Assembly: GCF_900450995.1 (NCBI RefSeq)
Contig: NZ_UGHY01000002.1
Span: 773,501-837,500 of the forward strand
DNA: 64,000 nt
Source of the DNA: Haemophilus parainfluenzae
GTDB taxonomy: Bacteria > Pseudomonadota > Gammaproteobacteria > Enterobacterales > Pasteurellaceae
Direction: 5' to 3'
In this document: positions 1 to 9,655 of the stretch, piece after piece
Position numbering within the stretch: the stretch's first letter is position 1
Layout of the letters: the number at the start of each line of letters is the position of its first letter
Made by a program: the position numbers and the translations under genes
The notes under the pieces: generated by a model
What the model was told of the DNA's origin: nothing
Seen by the model: the letters and a program-made list of their open reading frames with translations, nothing else
Database searches by the model: none

Positions 1-789
1 CAAACCAAACGATCATTATTAGGTTTGCTTATTTCTTTATTGGTTCATGGTAGCATCCTTGGAGCGTTATTTTGGAACTGGCATACGCCACATGAAGCGG
101 CGAGTAATGCTCTAGGTGAAATATCCACGACGATTTCAATGGAAATGATTCAAGGGATGAGAGTGGAAGAACCCGCTCCTGAGGCGGAACCTGAACCTCA
201 ACAGGCAGAACTAGAACCTGAAAAACAGGAAGTCGTCTCGGATCCAACAAAGAAACCAGAACCTGAGAAGAAAAAAGAACCTGAGAAAAAGCCAGAAAAA
301 CCAATAGAAAAACTGAAACCAAAACCGAAAGAGAAGCCAAAGGAAAAACCTAAAAATGAGGTAAAAGCAGAGAAAGCGGTAGAAATGCCGAAGAGTCTAC
401 CGATTGGCGATAAGAATATAAATTCAACGGCTACGGCAAATTCTAAAGCAACGACCACAGGTCAACCTGGTACAAATGGCGTTCAAGGTGGCTCAGGTAC
501 CAATACGGATGAGCTAAATGCTTATCGTGCAGCTATTCGACGTGAAATTGAACGGCACAAGCGCTACCCTGCTCGAGCGAAGATGATGCGTAAACAAGGT
601 GTTGTGAGCGTGAGTTTTAGTGTGGGTGCAGATGGCTCCTTATCAGGAGAACGTGTCACAAACTCCTCTGGAGATGAAAGCTTAGACAACGCAGCACTTG
701 AAGCGGTGAGAAGTGCAAGACCTGTTGGTCCAAAACCAGCTGGATTTGCTTCTTCAGTAAGCGTACCAATTAGTTTCACTATTCAATAA
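1..789 (+). CDS. tonB: TonB energy-transducing protein (5' end outside window)
   Basis: TonB spans the periplasm and passes proton-motive energy from ExbB/ExbD to outer-membrane receptors for iron, heme and cobalamin. The reading frame is open from base 1, so the true start lies just upstream of the window. Visible parts, in order: one N-terminal membrane segment (about codons 6-26), a long Pro/Glu/Lys-rich spacer (about codons 55-130) and a C-terminal TonB domain with RYPARA and a closing SFTIQ. About 262 codons are visible, close to the family's 250-270. The gene is convergent with fis and shares a hairpin terminator with it. Confidence 0.95.
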   Translation, partial: QTKRSLLGLLISLLVHGSILGALFWNWHTPHEAASNALGEISTTISMEMIQGMRVEEPAPEAEPEPQQAELEPEKQEVVSDPTKKPEPEKKKEPEKKPEKPIEKLKPKPKEKPKEKPKNEVKAEKAVEMPKSLPIGDKNINSTATANSKATTTGQPGTNGVQGGSGTNTDELNAYRAAIRREIERHKRYPARAKMMRKQGVVSVSFSVGADGSLSGERVTNSSGDESLDNAALEAVRSARPVGPKPAGFASSVSVPISFTIQ

Positions 790-801
790 ATAAATAAATA
801 A

Positions 802-826
802 AAAGGCGAACATGATGTTCGCCTTT
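802..826. terminator. Bidirectional terminator between tonB and fis
   Basis: A perfect 10-base inverted repeat (AAAGGCGAAC / GTTCGCCTTT) with a 5-base loop, flanked by A-rich sequence on the left and CTTTTT on the right. It lies between the convergent tonB and fis genes and could stop transcription from both sides. Confidence 0.85.
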
Positions 827-843
827 CTTTTTGCTAATTTTAA

Positions 844-1143
844 TTAGCCCATACCGTATTTTTTCAATTTCTTACGCAATGTACCACGATTGATACCGAG
901 CATATTAGCTGCACGGGTTTGGTTACCGCGGGTGTACTGCATAATCATATCTAACATCGGGTGTTCAACTTCCGCTAATACTAATTCGTAAAGATCATTC
1001 ACATCTTGACCATCTAATTGTGATAAGTAATTGCGTAAAGCTTGTTTTACTGAATCACGTAATGGTTTGTTTGTTACTTGTGATTGAGAGTTTAAAACTG
1101 AAACGGTTAACGCTTCAGACGGATTACGTTGTTGTTCTAACAT
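844..1143 (-). CDS. fis: DNA-binding protein Fis
   Basis: Fis is a small homodimeric nucleoid protein that bends DNA and activates rRNA and other growth-linked promoters. The product is 99 residues, the usual length. The C-terminal helix-turn-helix is seen around residues 74-95 ([19 protein letters not shown]). It is the second gene of a dusB-fis operon, and its start overlaps the dusB stop by 7 bases, which suggests translational coupling. The dusB-fis pairing is conserved in gammaproteobacteria. Confidence 0.97.
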   Translation of the reverse strand: MLEQQRNPSEALTVSVLNSQSQVTNKPLRDSVKQALRNYLSQLDGQDVNDLYELVLAEVEHPMLDMIMQYTRGNQTRAANMLGINRGTLRKKLKKYGMG

Positions 1144-2117
1144 TTTTCTTTATCCAAAATTGAATTTAAAAAATCTTCCAGCACAATTAACTGCTCTTTC
1201 GGTTCATTAATTGCGTTAAAAGTCTGTCTAAAAACGGAATCGGGTTGAATTCCCTGTAAATACCAAGCTACGTGCTTACGGGCTATTCGATAGCCTTTTT
1301 GCTCACCATAGAACTGATGAAGTTCCTGAATATGACGCAAAATATGACCGCACTTTTCACGCAAACTTGGAGTTTGAATTATCGAATCATGTTCCACTAA
1401 GGCCTCGACGGCTTGAAAAAGCCATGGGTTGCCTAGTGTGGCACGACCGATCATTATTGCATCGGCACCTGTGTACTCAAGTACCTTTTTCGCTTTCGAG
1501 GCAGAATCAATATCACCATTCGCAATGACTGGAATTGAAATTGATTGTTTGACTGCTCGAATATTGTCGTATTCCGCTTCCCCTTCAAATAAGCATTCTT
1601 TCGTCCGCCCGTGAATGGTTAAAGCCTGAATACCAGATTGTTCTGCAATTTTGCCGATTTGCACACAGTTTCGATTTGCTTTATCCCAACCTGTGCGAAT
1701 TTTTAACGTCACAGGCACATCAACGGCATTCACGACTTCTTTTAAAATTTTTTCCACTAAATCGGGAAATTGAAGAAGTGCAGAGCCCGCTAGCTTTCGA
1801 TTTACTTTCTTTGCGGGACAGCCCATATTGATGTCGATAATTTCAGCGCCATAGGCTACATTAATTGCTGCAGCTTGGGCCATTTCTAAAGGATCAGAAC
1901 CTGCGATTTGCACCGCATTTAATCCTAGCTCTTCACTATGTGCTAAACGAAGTTTCGATTTCTCTGTATGCCAAACTTGAGGATTGGTGGACATCATCTC
2001 TGAAAACGTTAATCCCGCACCGTAATGGGCACATAAACGTCGAAAAGGTTGATCCGTGATACCTGCCATGGGAGCCAATAAAATACGATTTTTTAATTCA
2101 TAAGAACCAATTCGCAT
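1137..2117 (-). CDS. dusB: tRNA-dihydrouridine synthase B
   Basis: A flavin enzyme that reduces uridine to dihydrouridine in tRNA (position 17 for DusB in E. coli). The product is 326 residues. The N-terminal FMN-binding APMAGITD lies at residues 15-22, the catalytic cysteine is C100 in NMGCPAKK, and GRATLGNPW closes the TIM barrel. It is followed directly by fis. The location upstream of fis supports DusB rather than DusA or DusC. Confidence 0.95.
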   Translation of the reverse strand: MRIGSYELKNRILLAPMAGITDQPFRRLCAHYGAGLTFSEMMSTNPQVWHTEKSKLRLAHSEELGLNAVQIAGSDPLEMAQAAAINVAYGAEIIDINMGCPAKKVNRKLAGSALLQFPDLVEKILKEVVNAVDVPVTLKIRTGWDKANRNCVQIGKIAEQSGIQALTIHGRTKECLFEGEAEYDNIRAVKQSISIPVIANGDIDSASKAKKVLEYTGADAIMIGRATLGNPWLFQAVEALVEHDSIIQTPSLREKCGHILRHIQELHQFYGEQKGYRIARKHVAWYLQGIQPDSVFRQTFNAINEPKEQLIVLEDFLNSILDKEKC

Positions 2118-2189
2118 TTTATGTTATCCCCAATTACAAGTCCTAATCTCTAGCAAGTCAGGCAACAGCAGTCACCGACAAGGGGTGCT

Positions 2190-2218
2190 ATATTACGCAT
2201 TTTTCTTTTTTTTGCAAA
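2190..2218 (-). promoter_or_regulatory. Predicted dusB-fis promoter with GC-rich discriminator
   Basis: On the minus strand there is a TTTGCA -35 (2213-2218), a 17-base spacer and a TAATAT -10 (2190-2195), about 75 bases before dusB. The -10 is followed by AGCACCCC, a C-rich discriminator of the kind found at growth-rate and ppGpp-controlled promoters. Stringent control is inferred by analogy with E. coli fis. Confidence 0.6.
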
Positions 2219-2265
2219 GGGAAATTTGTTCAAAAAATGCACTTTTTTTAATTGACAAAAAGAAA

Positions 2266-3152
2266 TTAAGCCGATTTTAATTTACCTGTAATACGACACC
2301 ATTCTTCTTTCACCGCCACAAGATCTAAATCAAAGGATTGTGTATAAGCATCGCATACCGATTGTGCTTGAGTTTCTAAAATGCCCGATAATCCAAGATC
2401 CCCCCCTCTTTCACTAATTGGGAGATAACTGGGTAAAGTTCTTTTAATGGACCTGCAAGAATATTCGCCACAACGACATCCGCTTTTAAATCTGCGGGTT
2501 TATCATCGGATAAGAAAAGCTGAAGACGATCTGCCACCCCATTCTGTTCCGCATTATTACGACTGGCGAGAATCGCTTGTGGATCGATATCAATACCGAT
2601 TGCATTTTTCGCCCCTAATTTAAGGGCTGCAATGGCAAGAATTCCTGAGCCACAGCCAAAATCGATGACGGTTTTGCAAGTTAAATCCAAACCATCTAAC
2701 CACTCTAAACAAAGTGCGGTTGTCGGGTGGGTGCCTGTCCCGAAAGCTAAGCCAGGATCAAGCATCACATTAACCGCATTTTGATCCGGCACTTCGCGCC
2801 AGCTTGGGCAAATCCATAAACGTTTGCCAAATTGCATTGGGTGGAAGTTATCCATCCATTCACGTTCCCAATCTTTATCCTCGATTTGCTCGATTTTGTA
2901 AGCGGTATTTTCATCTAAATGATGGGCTTGTTTAAGCAAACTCACAATTTCATTCATATCGGTTTCTGCATCAAACAATGCAATCACATCGGTATTTCCC
3001 CACAAACGCGTTTCTCCTGGAAGTGGTTCAAAAATCGGCGTATCTTGGCTATCCATAAATGTGACCGAAACTGAGCCAATTTCTTCTAAAAAGTCGCTAA
3101 TTTTCTCGGCTTTTTCATTTGTACTATTTAAGCGAATTTGAATCCACGCCAT
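2266..3152 (-). pseudogene. prmA: Ribosomal protein L11 methyltransferase PrmA, frameshifted near the 3' end
   Basis: PrmA methylates lysines and the N-terminus of ribosomal protein L11 using S-adenosylmethionine. Visible motifs are [14 protein letters not shown] (residues 132-145), the SAM-binding DFGCGSG (164-170) and VANILAGPL. The continuous frame stops early, at 2376, after 258 residues. On the minus strand a run of seven G (2406-2400) shifts the frame. With one more G the frame continues through DLGLSGIL and a typical EEWCRITGK end to a stop at 2266-2268, giving 295 residues, the normal family length. The cause may be a sequencing error, a slipped poly-G tract or true loss. The gene lies downstream of panF, as in E. 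coli. Confidence 0.88.
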
Positions 3153-3164
3153 CTTCTTTTCCTT

Positions 3165-4040
3165 TTAATTAATTTCTTTATGTAACCATTTCGGTAATAA
3201 ACTTACGCCTAGGGCTGAAGACACAATAATGATAATCCCAAGCGCTGAAACAAGTGAAACCTCTTCGTTGAGTAATAATACTGCCAAAAAGACACCAAAA
3301 ATCGGTTCAAGTGCGGTCAAAATTCCCGAGATTTTTGCATCCACTGAATTTAAGCCTTTATTCCATAACCAAAAAGCAAACCAACTGCACGCTACGCCGA
3401 GATAAATCAATCCGAAGAAACCAAGCCAGTTAAAATGGATATCCCAGTTTTCAGTCATCAATAAAGTAAATGGCAGCATGGTGATGGTTGCTAACACAAT
3501 CGAAATTGATGTATAGGCTTGTGCTGAAACCGTTGCCACCACTTTTTTCGTCCAACGCAAGCAACAAGCAAACACAATACTTGCCGCCACCACTAATGAG
3601 CATCCCAATAAGCTAATTTCACTTGAACCTTCATTGCCCTGCCCACCTAGAATTAAAATGGCCACACCTAAAAAGGCAAAAGCCCCACACAACCAATGAT
3701 ACCATTTCGCACGATCTTGAAAGAAAAAATGCCCAATAAAAATCACGCATAACGGCTCTAATCCAATCATGGTTGTTGCGCTCGCCGCACTCGTATATTT
3801 TAAACCAATAAATTGCAGCAAAAAGGTCGCGGTATAATTAAAAAAACCTAACCACCACAGTTGTTTTCGCATCGGTTTAGACACGCCTTTCCAACGACGA
3901 AAAAAGAGTGGCATCACAATAATCGCCGCCATTAATAAACGGGCTTGGATCATTAAAATAGTATCCATCATTGTAAAGGTGTATTTTGCGGCAACAAAGG
4001 CACTACTCCAAATAAACAACGCCAGGATCTGGTAAATCAT
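3165..4040 (-). CDS. EamA/DMT-family permease
   Basis: A drug/metabolite-transporter superfamily permease. It is very hydrophobic, with about ten predicted membrane segments in two EamA repeats, and the second repeat ends near LEPIFGVFLAVLLLNEE. I chose the ATG at 4040 (MIYQILAL, 291 residues), which begins at the first membrane segment. A GTG at 4073 would give 302 residues and overlap panF by 17 bases. Neither start has a strong ribosome site. It sits between panF and prmA in a leftward operon. The substrate cannot be told from the sequence. Confidence 0.85.
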   Translation of the reverse strand: MIYQILALFIWSSAFVAAKYTFTMMDTILMIQARLLMAAIIVMPLFFRRWKGVSKPMRKQLWWLGFFNYTATFLLQFIGLKYTSAASATTMIGLEPLCVIFIGHFFFQDRAKWYHWLCGAFAFLGVAILILGGQGNEGSSEISLLGCSLVVAASIVFACCLRWTKKVVATVSAQAYTSISIVLATITMLPFTLLMTENWDIHFNWLGFFGLIYLGVACSWFAFWLWNKGLNSVDAKISGILTALEPIFGVFLAVLLLNEEVSLVSALGIIIIVSSALGVSLLPKWLHKEIN

Positions 4041-4056
4041 AAAGTGCGGTCCATTT

Positions 4057-5481
4057 TTACTGTTTTTGGGCACCGAATTGATTGCCTAAGATGAACGCAA
4101 TCAAACCAAATACAAGTGCTGGAACAATCGCATTAAAACCCAATAATTTGATGCCAAATTGAGTCAGCAATACAAAACTGCTTAATCCCACCACCATCGA
4201 GCTTATTGCCCCTGTTGCATTTGCTTTATCCCAATAAATGCCTAATACAATCACCCAAAGAAATGCCGCTTCTAATCCTCCGAAAGCAAACAAATTCAAC
4301 CAAATAATCATATCCGGTGGATTAAGTGCCGCAAGAATTAACAACGCCGATAAAACAAGTGTGATGACTGATGAAATACGGCTAATTCGTTTTTCATTCT
4401 TCGCTGCTTCAGGTTTGCTTGCAAGATATAAGTCTTTCACAAAAATTGAGGAGGATTGAATGAGTTGCGCATCAACTGTGGACATAATCGCCGACATCGG
4501 TGCGGCTAGGAAAATCCCTGCAACAATAGGAGGAAGCACTTCCAACATTAAGGTTGGAATGACTTTATCTGATACCGTTAAATCTGGCACAACGGCACGT
4601 CCTAAAGCGCCCGCCAAATGCATCCCTAACATAATAACTGAAAGGACAATCGTACCAATGAGCATGCCTCGATGTAAGGCTTTACTGTCTTTGAAAGCCA
4701 TGCAACGGACGGCTGTATGTGGTAAACCAACCACACCGAAACAGACTAGGATCCAAAAGGATGCCATAAATTGAAAATCTAGCATCTCATTCGGGCCGTA
4801 AGGACTCACTAAACTCGGATCAATTTCAGTTAATTTATTGACCGCACTTTCTACGCCACCGAGATGGTAAATAACGCCCACCAATAACACGATTGTGCCC
4901 AAAATCATTACCGTACCTTGAATTGTATCGGTTAACACGACTGCTCGGAAACCACCAATAAACGTATAAATGGCAACCGTTAAGGCAAAAATAAGCAAGG
5001 CGTGAGTATAAGGAATCCCTATCGTAGTTTCGAGTAATCTCGCCCCACCAATAAATTGCACAACCATGGCAGCAAAGAAGGCAAGCAACAATGCTAGACT
5101 GGAAATCCAAACGAGATATTTATTTTTATAACGATAGAGAAATAGATCATTGATGGTGAGTGCATTGGTTTCGCGAGAAAGTAATGCAAACTTTTTGCCC
5201 AATGCACCTAAGGCTAACCACACAGCCGGCACTTGGATCATGGCGAGTAATACCCAACCCAGCCCGTATTTATAGGCAGCCCCTGGTCCACCAACAAAAG
5301 AACTGGCACTGGCATAAGTGGAAGCCGTTGTCATCGCAAGGACAAAGCCCGTCATGGAGCGATTTCCTACATAATATTCCGTAAGGAAATCACCTTTACT
5401 GCGTTTTACATAAGCAAATAATGCCGCGCCAAAGATGAAGACTAAATAGATAGCTAATGGGAGAATAATACCTAAATTCAT
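4057..5481 (-). CDS. panF: Sodium/pantothenate symporter
   Basis: An inner-membrane sodium:solute symporter (SSS family) that imports pantothenate, the precursor of coenzyme A. The product is 474 residues with about 12-13 membrane segments. The N-terminal stretch YYVGNRSMTGFVLAMT and TASTYASASSFVGGPG are typical of PanF. Its ATG overlaps the yhdT stop by one base (TAATG), so the two are translationally coupled. The yhdT-panF-prmA order matches E. coli. Confidence 0.94.
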   Translation of the reverse strand: MNLGIILPLAIYLVFIFGAALFAYVKRSKGDFLTEYYVGNRSMTGFVLAMTTASTYASASSFVGGPGAAYKYGLGWVLLAMIQVPAVWLALGALGKKFALLSRETNALTINDLFLYRYKNKYLVWISSLALLLAFFAAMVVQFIGGARLLETTIGIPYTHALLIFALTVAIYTFIGGFRAVVLTDTIQGTVMILGTIVLLVGVIYHLGGVESAVNKLTEIDPSLVSPYGPNEMLDFQFMASFWILVCFGVVGLPHTAVRCMAFKDSKALHRGMLIGTIVLSVIMLGMHLAGALGRAVVPDLTVSDKVIPTLMLEVLPPIVAGIFLAAPMSAIMSTVDAQLIQSSSIFVKDLYLASKPEAAKNEKRISRISSVITLVLSALLILAALNPPDMIIWLNLFAFGGLEAAFLWVIVLGIYWDKANATGAISSMVVGLSSFVLLTQFGIKLLGFNAIVPALVFGLIAFILGNQFGAQKQ

Positions 5482-5735
5482 TATTTATTCTCCTTTGACT
5501 CAACATCTAGCGGGATATCTAAAAAGACAATTTTGACAATCCAATACCCAATGACGACAAACAAAATAGGTAAATAAATGCAGGATAATTCAAACCATAA
5601 CGGAAAACCTATCGGCCCGGGTGAATCTTTCGGGAGATAAGCACACACACACCACCCAATCACATAAAAAATAGCTAAACCTAATGCCCAGCGAGCTTCC
5701 TTGGCTGCCTGTTTATATCGTTGTGATAAATCCAT
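5481..5735 (-). CDS. yhdT: YhdT family small membrane protein
   Basis: An 84-residue protein with two membrane segments (about residues 18-34 and 48-70) of the YhdT/DUF997 family. Its role is unknown; it is nearly always encoded directly before panF, and here the two genes overlap by one base. In E. coli yhdT follows accC. Here the Slam and surface-lipoprotein genes lie between them. Confidence 0.88.
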   Translation of the reverse strand: MDLSQRYKQAAKEARWALGLAIFYVIGWCVCAYLPKDSPGPIGFPLWFELSCIYLPILFVVIGYWIVKIVFLDIPLDVESKENK

Positions 5736-5747
5736 TATTAGCTCCTG

Positions 5748-7196
5748 TTAGAATGTTTTACCCATTTCAAGGAAAATACGATTTTTGTCGTAGCTATAAA
5801 ATGGGTGATTACTTGAAACTCGTTGATAAGACCATGTAATTTTAGGCGTGATTCCCCAGAAGTAAAGATCTCGATGCCATAATGTTACTGCCGATTGATA
5901 TTCATTATTTTTCTGACGAATATTGAATAAATCAGCTCCTTTGTAAGTTCTACGTGCATAGGCAAAGGAAATTCGGGTTGAAATACCCCATCCCCACTCT
6001 TGCACCCAGCCTAAACGGAGGTTTTTACGTTGATAAGCATTGTCTTCATCTCGCGTATTTTCACGATTATAATCAGCACCTATGAACCAAAATTGACCAC
6101 TCTTAGGAAAATAAGATAACGTATTCGACCAAAGATAGTTATTTCCATTCAAGTGTTTACGAGTGTTATAACGCTGTTCACCATACTCAAGTGCGGTTGA
6201 AATTTGCCACTTTTCATTCAACCAATAAGTTAAATCCAAACGAGTACCTGAATTCTTCGAATACTGCTTCATTGACTCACTACCTGAGGAGCCACCTGCA
6301 TACCATCGTCTTTCTGTAAATGGCATCAATGAAATCTCAAAACGTGCTGTTTGATAACCTAATCCAGCGCCAACTCTACCATTAAATTCATTATATTTTT
6401 TATTATCCCAGTAATATTTCCCATTACCTTCGATAGAAAATTTAGTGAAATAATTATGGGGTAATGACCATTTTTTCTCTGCTTCTGCAAAATAAGAAAA
6501 ACCTGTTGCACTTTCGCGCTCCCAGGCATTCCAATTTCCAATGCGAGTGCCAGGTTTTGGCGCATTGTTAATATTACTTTCGTTTAAGAAGCTCAAACCA
6601 CCTTGAAACCTCCATTGATCTCGGCGGTTAAGTGCAGAAAGATATTGGTCTATCATGACGATAGACTCGGGTGAAACTTGTTCAGCTCTCAGCTTTTGGA
6701 ATTGATCTTTGGCTGCCTCATTATCATTGTTTAAAAAGAGTGCTTGTGCTAACTGATAACGCAATGGCAGAATGGTCGAATCTTGAGAAAATAGCGTACG
6801 ATAACGAGTTACCGCCTCTGAAAAACGACCATTTTCACGAGCATTAATTGCATTTGCCCACTCAAGTAAAAATGGATCTTGTTTTGGCAAATTTTGATAC
6901 AACGGCAGTAATAGTTGAACGGCGTCACCGTTATTTTGCAACACTGCAGGAATCAATCCACGTACGATCAAATCAGGATGTTTTGCCAATTCTTCTTTCG
7001 TAATGGAAAGTGTATGTTTATCATCACGTTTTTCTGGAATTTGTGGCTTTTGAGTGGATAAGTCAGGTTTCGCAAGCTGAAGCTGATCATCAAACCGCTC
7101 ATCCCGAGGTTTAGGAGACTTCTCTACTGCAAAAGAGAATGAACTAAGCAATAATGAGGAGCTTAAAAATAAAATAAGTTTAGATTGTGAAGTCAT
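5748..7196 (-). CDS. Slam: surface lipoprotein assembly modifier
   Basis: Slam proteins are outer-membrane translocons that carry lipoproteins (or soluble hemophilins) to the cell surface. The 482-residue product has a signal peptide (about 1-23), a periplasmic TPR-like helical region (about 75-210, with repeats such as GRFSEAVTRYRTLF) and a C-terminal beta-barrel from about residue 215 that is rich in alternating aromatic residues. It ends in Phe, as outer-membrane barrels do. The barrel matches the DUF560/Slam type. The gene lies just downstream of a surface-lipoprotein gene that is its probable client. The family call is firm; the client is inferred from adjacency. Confidence 0.88.
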   Translation of the reverse strand: MTSQSKLILFLSSSLLLSSFSFAVEKSPKPRDERFDDQLQLAKPDLSTQKPQIPEKRDDKHTLSITKEELAKHPDLIVRGLIPAVLQNNGDAVQLLLPLYQNLPKQDPFLLEWANAINARENGRFSEAVTRYRTLFSQDSTILPLRYQLAQALFLNNDNEAAKDQFQKLRAEQVSPESIVMIDQYLSALNRRDQWRFQGGLSFLNESNINNAPKPGTRIGNWNAWERESATGFSYFAEAEKKWSLPHNYFTKFSIEGNGKYYWDNKKYNEFNGRVGAGLGYQTARFEISLMPFTERRWYAGGSSGSESMKQYSKNSGTRLDLTYWLNEKWQISTALEYGEQRYNTRKHLNGNNYLWSNTLSYFPKSGQFWFIGADYNRENTRDEDNAYQRKNLRLGWVQEWGWGISTRISFAYARRTYKGADLFNIRQKNNEYQSAVTLWHRDLYFWGITPKITWSYQRVSSNHPFYSYDKNRIFLEMGKTF

Positions 7197-7265
7197 TTTT
7201 TATTCCTATAAAGAAAAATAAAGCAAGCACGAAGCTTGCTTTAAATAATAATGAAATAGCATTTC

Positions 7266-8132
7266 TTATTGTGCTTTTGCACCGTAGGCTCCAACCCAAG
7301 AATTATCATTAGCTTTAGCTGAACCGCCTAATTCTTTTGCATTCTCACCATAGAATTTACCCTCAGCTTTACCCTGAGAATTTAACAAATCTGATTTAGC
7401 TGTACCTGAAAAACCATTTCCAGAAATATTCGCATCAATCTTAACTACATCTTTATTATCTGTGCGTAAAGTACCTGTTAATTTCTTATTACCGAAATCA
7501 GCACTAAAGCTAGATGAACCTTTTAAATAATCTTCATCTGGTAATTTATCGGTATCCGCGGAAATAATGCTATCCCCTCTATAGGTCACTACACCTGATG
7601 ATGGCATTGAAGTTGTTGGATATCCGTTATAAAACAAGATATCATCTTGACTAGGATCTTGGCTTTCAACCGCACCAAAACGAACATTGCTATAAGAACC
7701 ACAGCAAACTTCTAATTTACCATTTAATTTCATACCATTAATCGTTTTAGCGGTGGCTTGTGTCCAACCTCTTGCGCTAATACCAGGACCAAAACCAATG
7801 GGAATATCTTTTCCATCAACATTAATTTTATATAAATTTGCTGAAGTAAGATCTACAGTTTTAGCTGTAACATTTCCCTTATTATCTGAATCACCAACTA
7901 TTGCCCCGCCTGTCTTATTATTTGAAGATGTTGATACTGAACTACTTGAATTCTTCTGTTCTTTAACAGGTTGGGTTTGTTTTTTAGCAGGCTGAGTTGT
8001 TTGTGCAGCTGGTTTATCTTTCGTTGGAGCTTGACTTCTGCTTCCTGCATCACCACCGCCACTGCTTCCACAAGCAGCTAAAGTTAATGTAGCTAAAGCT
8101 GTTAAACTAAACTTTAAAATAGCATTCTTCAT
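7266..8132 (-). CDS. Slam-dependent surface lipoprotein (TbpB/hemophilin-like barrel)
   Basis: A 288-residue lipoprotein with a signal peptide and lipobox LAAC (Cys 21), followed by a GSSGGG spacer. A low-complexity Lys/Gln/Ser/Thr linker runs to about residue 75. The middle domain holds an adjacent cysteine pair (VCCGS). The C-terminal part, about 200-288, has the strand pattern and the GKFYGENAKELGG motif of the C-terminal beta-barrel of TbpB-like and hemophilin-like Slam clients. It is transcribed ahead of the Slam gene with a 69-base gap. The ligand is unknown; heme, a heme protein or transferrin would fit the family. No TonB-dependent receptor is adjacent. Confidence 0.85.
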   Translation of the reverse strand: MKNAILKFSLTALATLTLAACGSSGGGDAGSRSQAPTKDKPAAQTTQPAKKQTQPVKEQKNSSSSVSTSSNNKTGGAIVGDSDNKGNVTAKTVDLTSANLYKINVDGKDIPIGFGPGISARGWTQATAKTINGMKLNGKLEVCCGSYSNVRFGAVESQDPSQDDILFYNGYPTTSMPSSGVVTYRGDSIISADTDKLPDEDYLKGSSSFSADFGNKKLTGTLRTDNKDVVKIDANISGNGFSGTAKSDLLNSQGKAEGKFYGENAKELGGSAKANDNSWVGAYGAKAQ

Positions 8133-8172
8133 AGTTTACCTCTAAGTTCTTTATTAAGCACACTTAATATAA

Positions 8173-8201
8173 ATACATAAAATAAATTTATGTATACTTT
8201 C
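8173..8201 (-). promoter_or_regulatory. AT-rich inverted repeat upstream of the Slam client
   Basis: A perfect 9-base inverted repeat (ATACATAAA / TTTATGTAT, 5-base spacer) lies in the very AT-rich 155-base leader between accC and the lipoprotein gene, about 45 bases before its ATG. It could be an operator or part of the promoter. No known regulator consensus was recognised. Confidence 0.35.
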
Positions 8202-8286
8202 ATCTTACCATAAAATTAATATCATTATGTATAAGTTCATAAAAATAAGGTAAAGACAATTTATGCCTTTACCTTAAAATTATGAA

Positions 8287-9633
8287 TTAATCATACATCC
8301 CTAATTTCTTCTCTAAATAGTGGATATTGGCGCCACCTTTTTGAAAGTTTTCATCTTCAAGGATGAGTTCATGAAGAGGGATATTTGTTTTGATACCGTC
8401 AATGATTGTCTCTGATAATGCATTTTGCATACGACGGATTGCGACATCACGAGTATCACCGTATGTAATTAATTTTGCGATCATAGAATCGTAGTGTGGT
8501 GGAACGGTATAACCAGCATATACATGAGAATCCCAACGAACCCCTAAACCACCTGGTGAGTGCAAGTGTGCAACTTTACCTGGAGATGGTAAGAATGTTT
8601 TTGGATCTTCTGCATTGATACGGCATTCCATCGCATGACCTTTCACTTTAATATCTTCTTGTTTATAAGAAAGTGGTAAACCAGCTGCAATGCGCAATTG
8701 TTCTTTCACCAAATCTACACCGGTAATCATTTCTGTTACAGGATGCTCTACTTGAATACGGGTATTCATTTCAATGAAATAGAATTCACCATTTTCATAC
8801 AAGAATTCAAACGTACCTGCACCGCGATAACCAATTTCGATACAAGCATTCGCACAACGAGTGCCGATGTCACGACGAACTTCTTCTGTAATACCTGGTG
8901 CAGGCGCTTCTTCCACGACTTTTTGGTGGCGACGTTGCATAGAACAATCACGTTCTGCAAGATAAATTGCATTACCGTGTGTATCCGCTAAAACTTGAAT
9001 TTCAACATGGCGTGGATTTTCTAAATATTTTTCCATATAAACCATGTCATTATTAAATGCTGCTTTTGCTTCAGCTTTTGTCATCGCAATGGATTCTTCA
9101 AGTGCATCTTCGCTACGAACGACACGCATACCACGACCGCCGCCGCCGCCAGATGCTTTGATAATAATTGGATAACCAATACGTTTTGCAATTTCTTTAT
9201 TTTTTGCGATATCGCTGCCTACTGGACCATCTGAACCCGGTACACAAGGCACGCCCGCTTTTTTCATTGCTTTAATTGCAGAAACTTTATCCCCCATCAA
9301 ACGAATGACGTCTGCAGTTGGGCCAATAAAAATAAAACCAGAACGCTCAACTTGCTCTGCAAAATCTGCGTTTTCAGAAAGGAAACCATAACCAGGGTGA
9401 ATCGCATCCGCACCGGTTACTTCTGCTGCGGCAATAATGGCAGGAATATTTAAATAACTTTTTACAGATGGCGCAGGTCCGATACAAACTGTTTCATCTG
9501 CAAGTAATACGTGTTTTAAATCACGATCGGCGGTAGAGTGAACCGCCACAGTTTTAATGCCTAATTCTTTACAGGCACGCAAAATACGCAGTGCAATTTC
9601 ACCACGGTTAGCAATCACAACTTTTTCTAACAT
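8287..9633 (-). CDS. accC: Acetyl-CoA carboxylase, biotin carboxylase subunit
   Basis: Carboxylates the biotin on AccB using ATP and bicarbonate, the first half-reaction of fatty-acid synthesis. I use the ATG at 9633 ([12 protein letters not shown], 448 residues, the usual length) rather than a GTG four codons earlier, because a GGA ribosome site lies just before it. The ATP-grasp fold is clear: [10 protein letters not shown] at 79-88, the glycine loop SGGGGGRGM at 161-169 and [14 protein letters not shown]. It is transcribed after accB, with a hairpin between them. Confidence 0.97.
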   Translation of the reverse strand: MLEKVVIANRGEIALRILRACKELGIKTVAVHSTADRDLKHVLLADETVCIGPAPSVKSYLNIPAIIAAAEVTGADAIHPGYGFLSENADFAEQVERSGFIFIGPTADVIRLMGDKVSAIKAMKKAGVPCVPGSDGPVGSDIAKNKEIAKRIGYPIIIKASGGGGGRGMRVVRSEDALEESIAMTKAEAKAAFNNDMVYMEKYLENPRHVEIQVLADTHGNAIYLAERDCSMQRRHQKVVEEAPAPGITEEVRRDIGTRCANACIEIGYRGAGTFEFLYENGEFYFIEMNTRIQVEHPVTEMITGVDLVKEQLRIAAGLPLSYKQEDIKVKGHAMECRINAEDPKTFLPSPGKVAHLHSPGGLGVRWDSHVYAGYTVPPHYDSMIAKLITYGDTRDVAIRRMQNALSETIIDGIKTNIPLHELILEDENFQKGGANIHYLEKKLGMYD

Positions 9634-9655
9634 AACAATTTCCACTTGGGTGAAA

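Noticed and set aside
240..420. Tandem repeat suggesting phase variation in tonB
   Set aside because: The PEKKPEK-like repeats are imperfect at the DNA level and are normal for the TonB spacer.
29..458. Minus-strand ORFs opposite tonB
   Set aside because: They mirror the Pro/Lys-rich repeat of tonB and are low-complexity; tonB on the plus strand is certain.
4835..5110. 91-codon minus-strand frame within panF
   Set aside because: Same strand but a different frame from panF, with no domain, and fully inside an intact gene.
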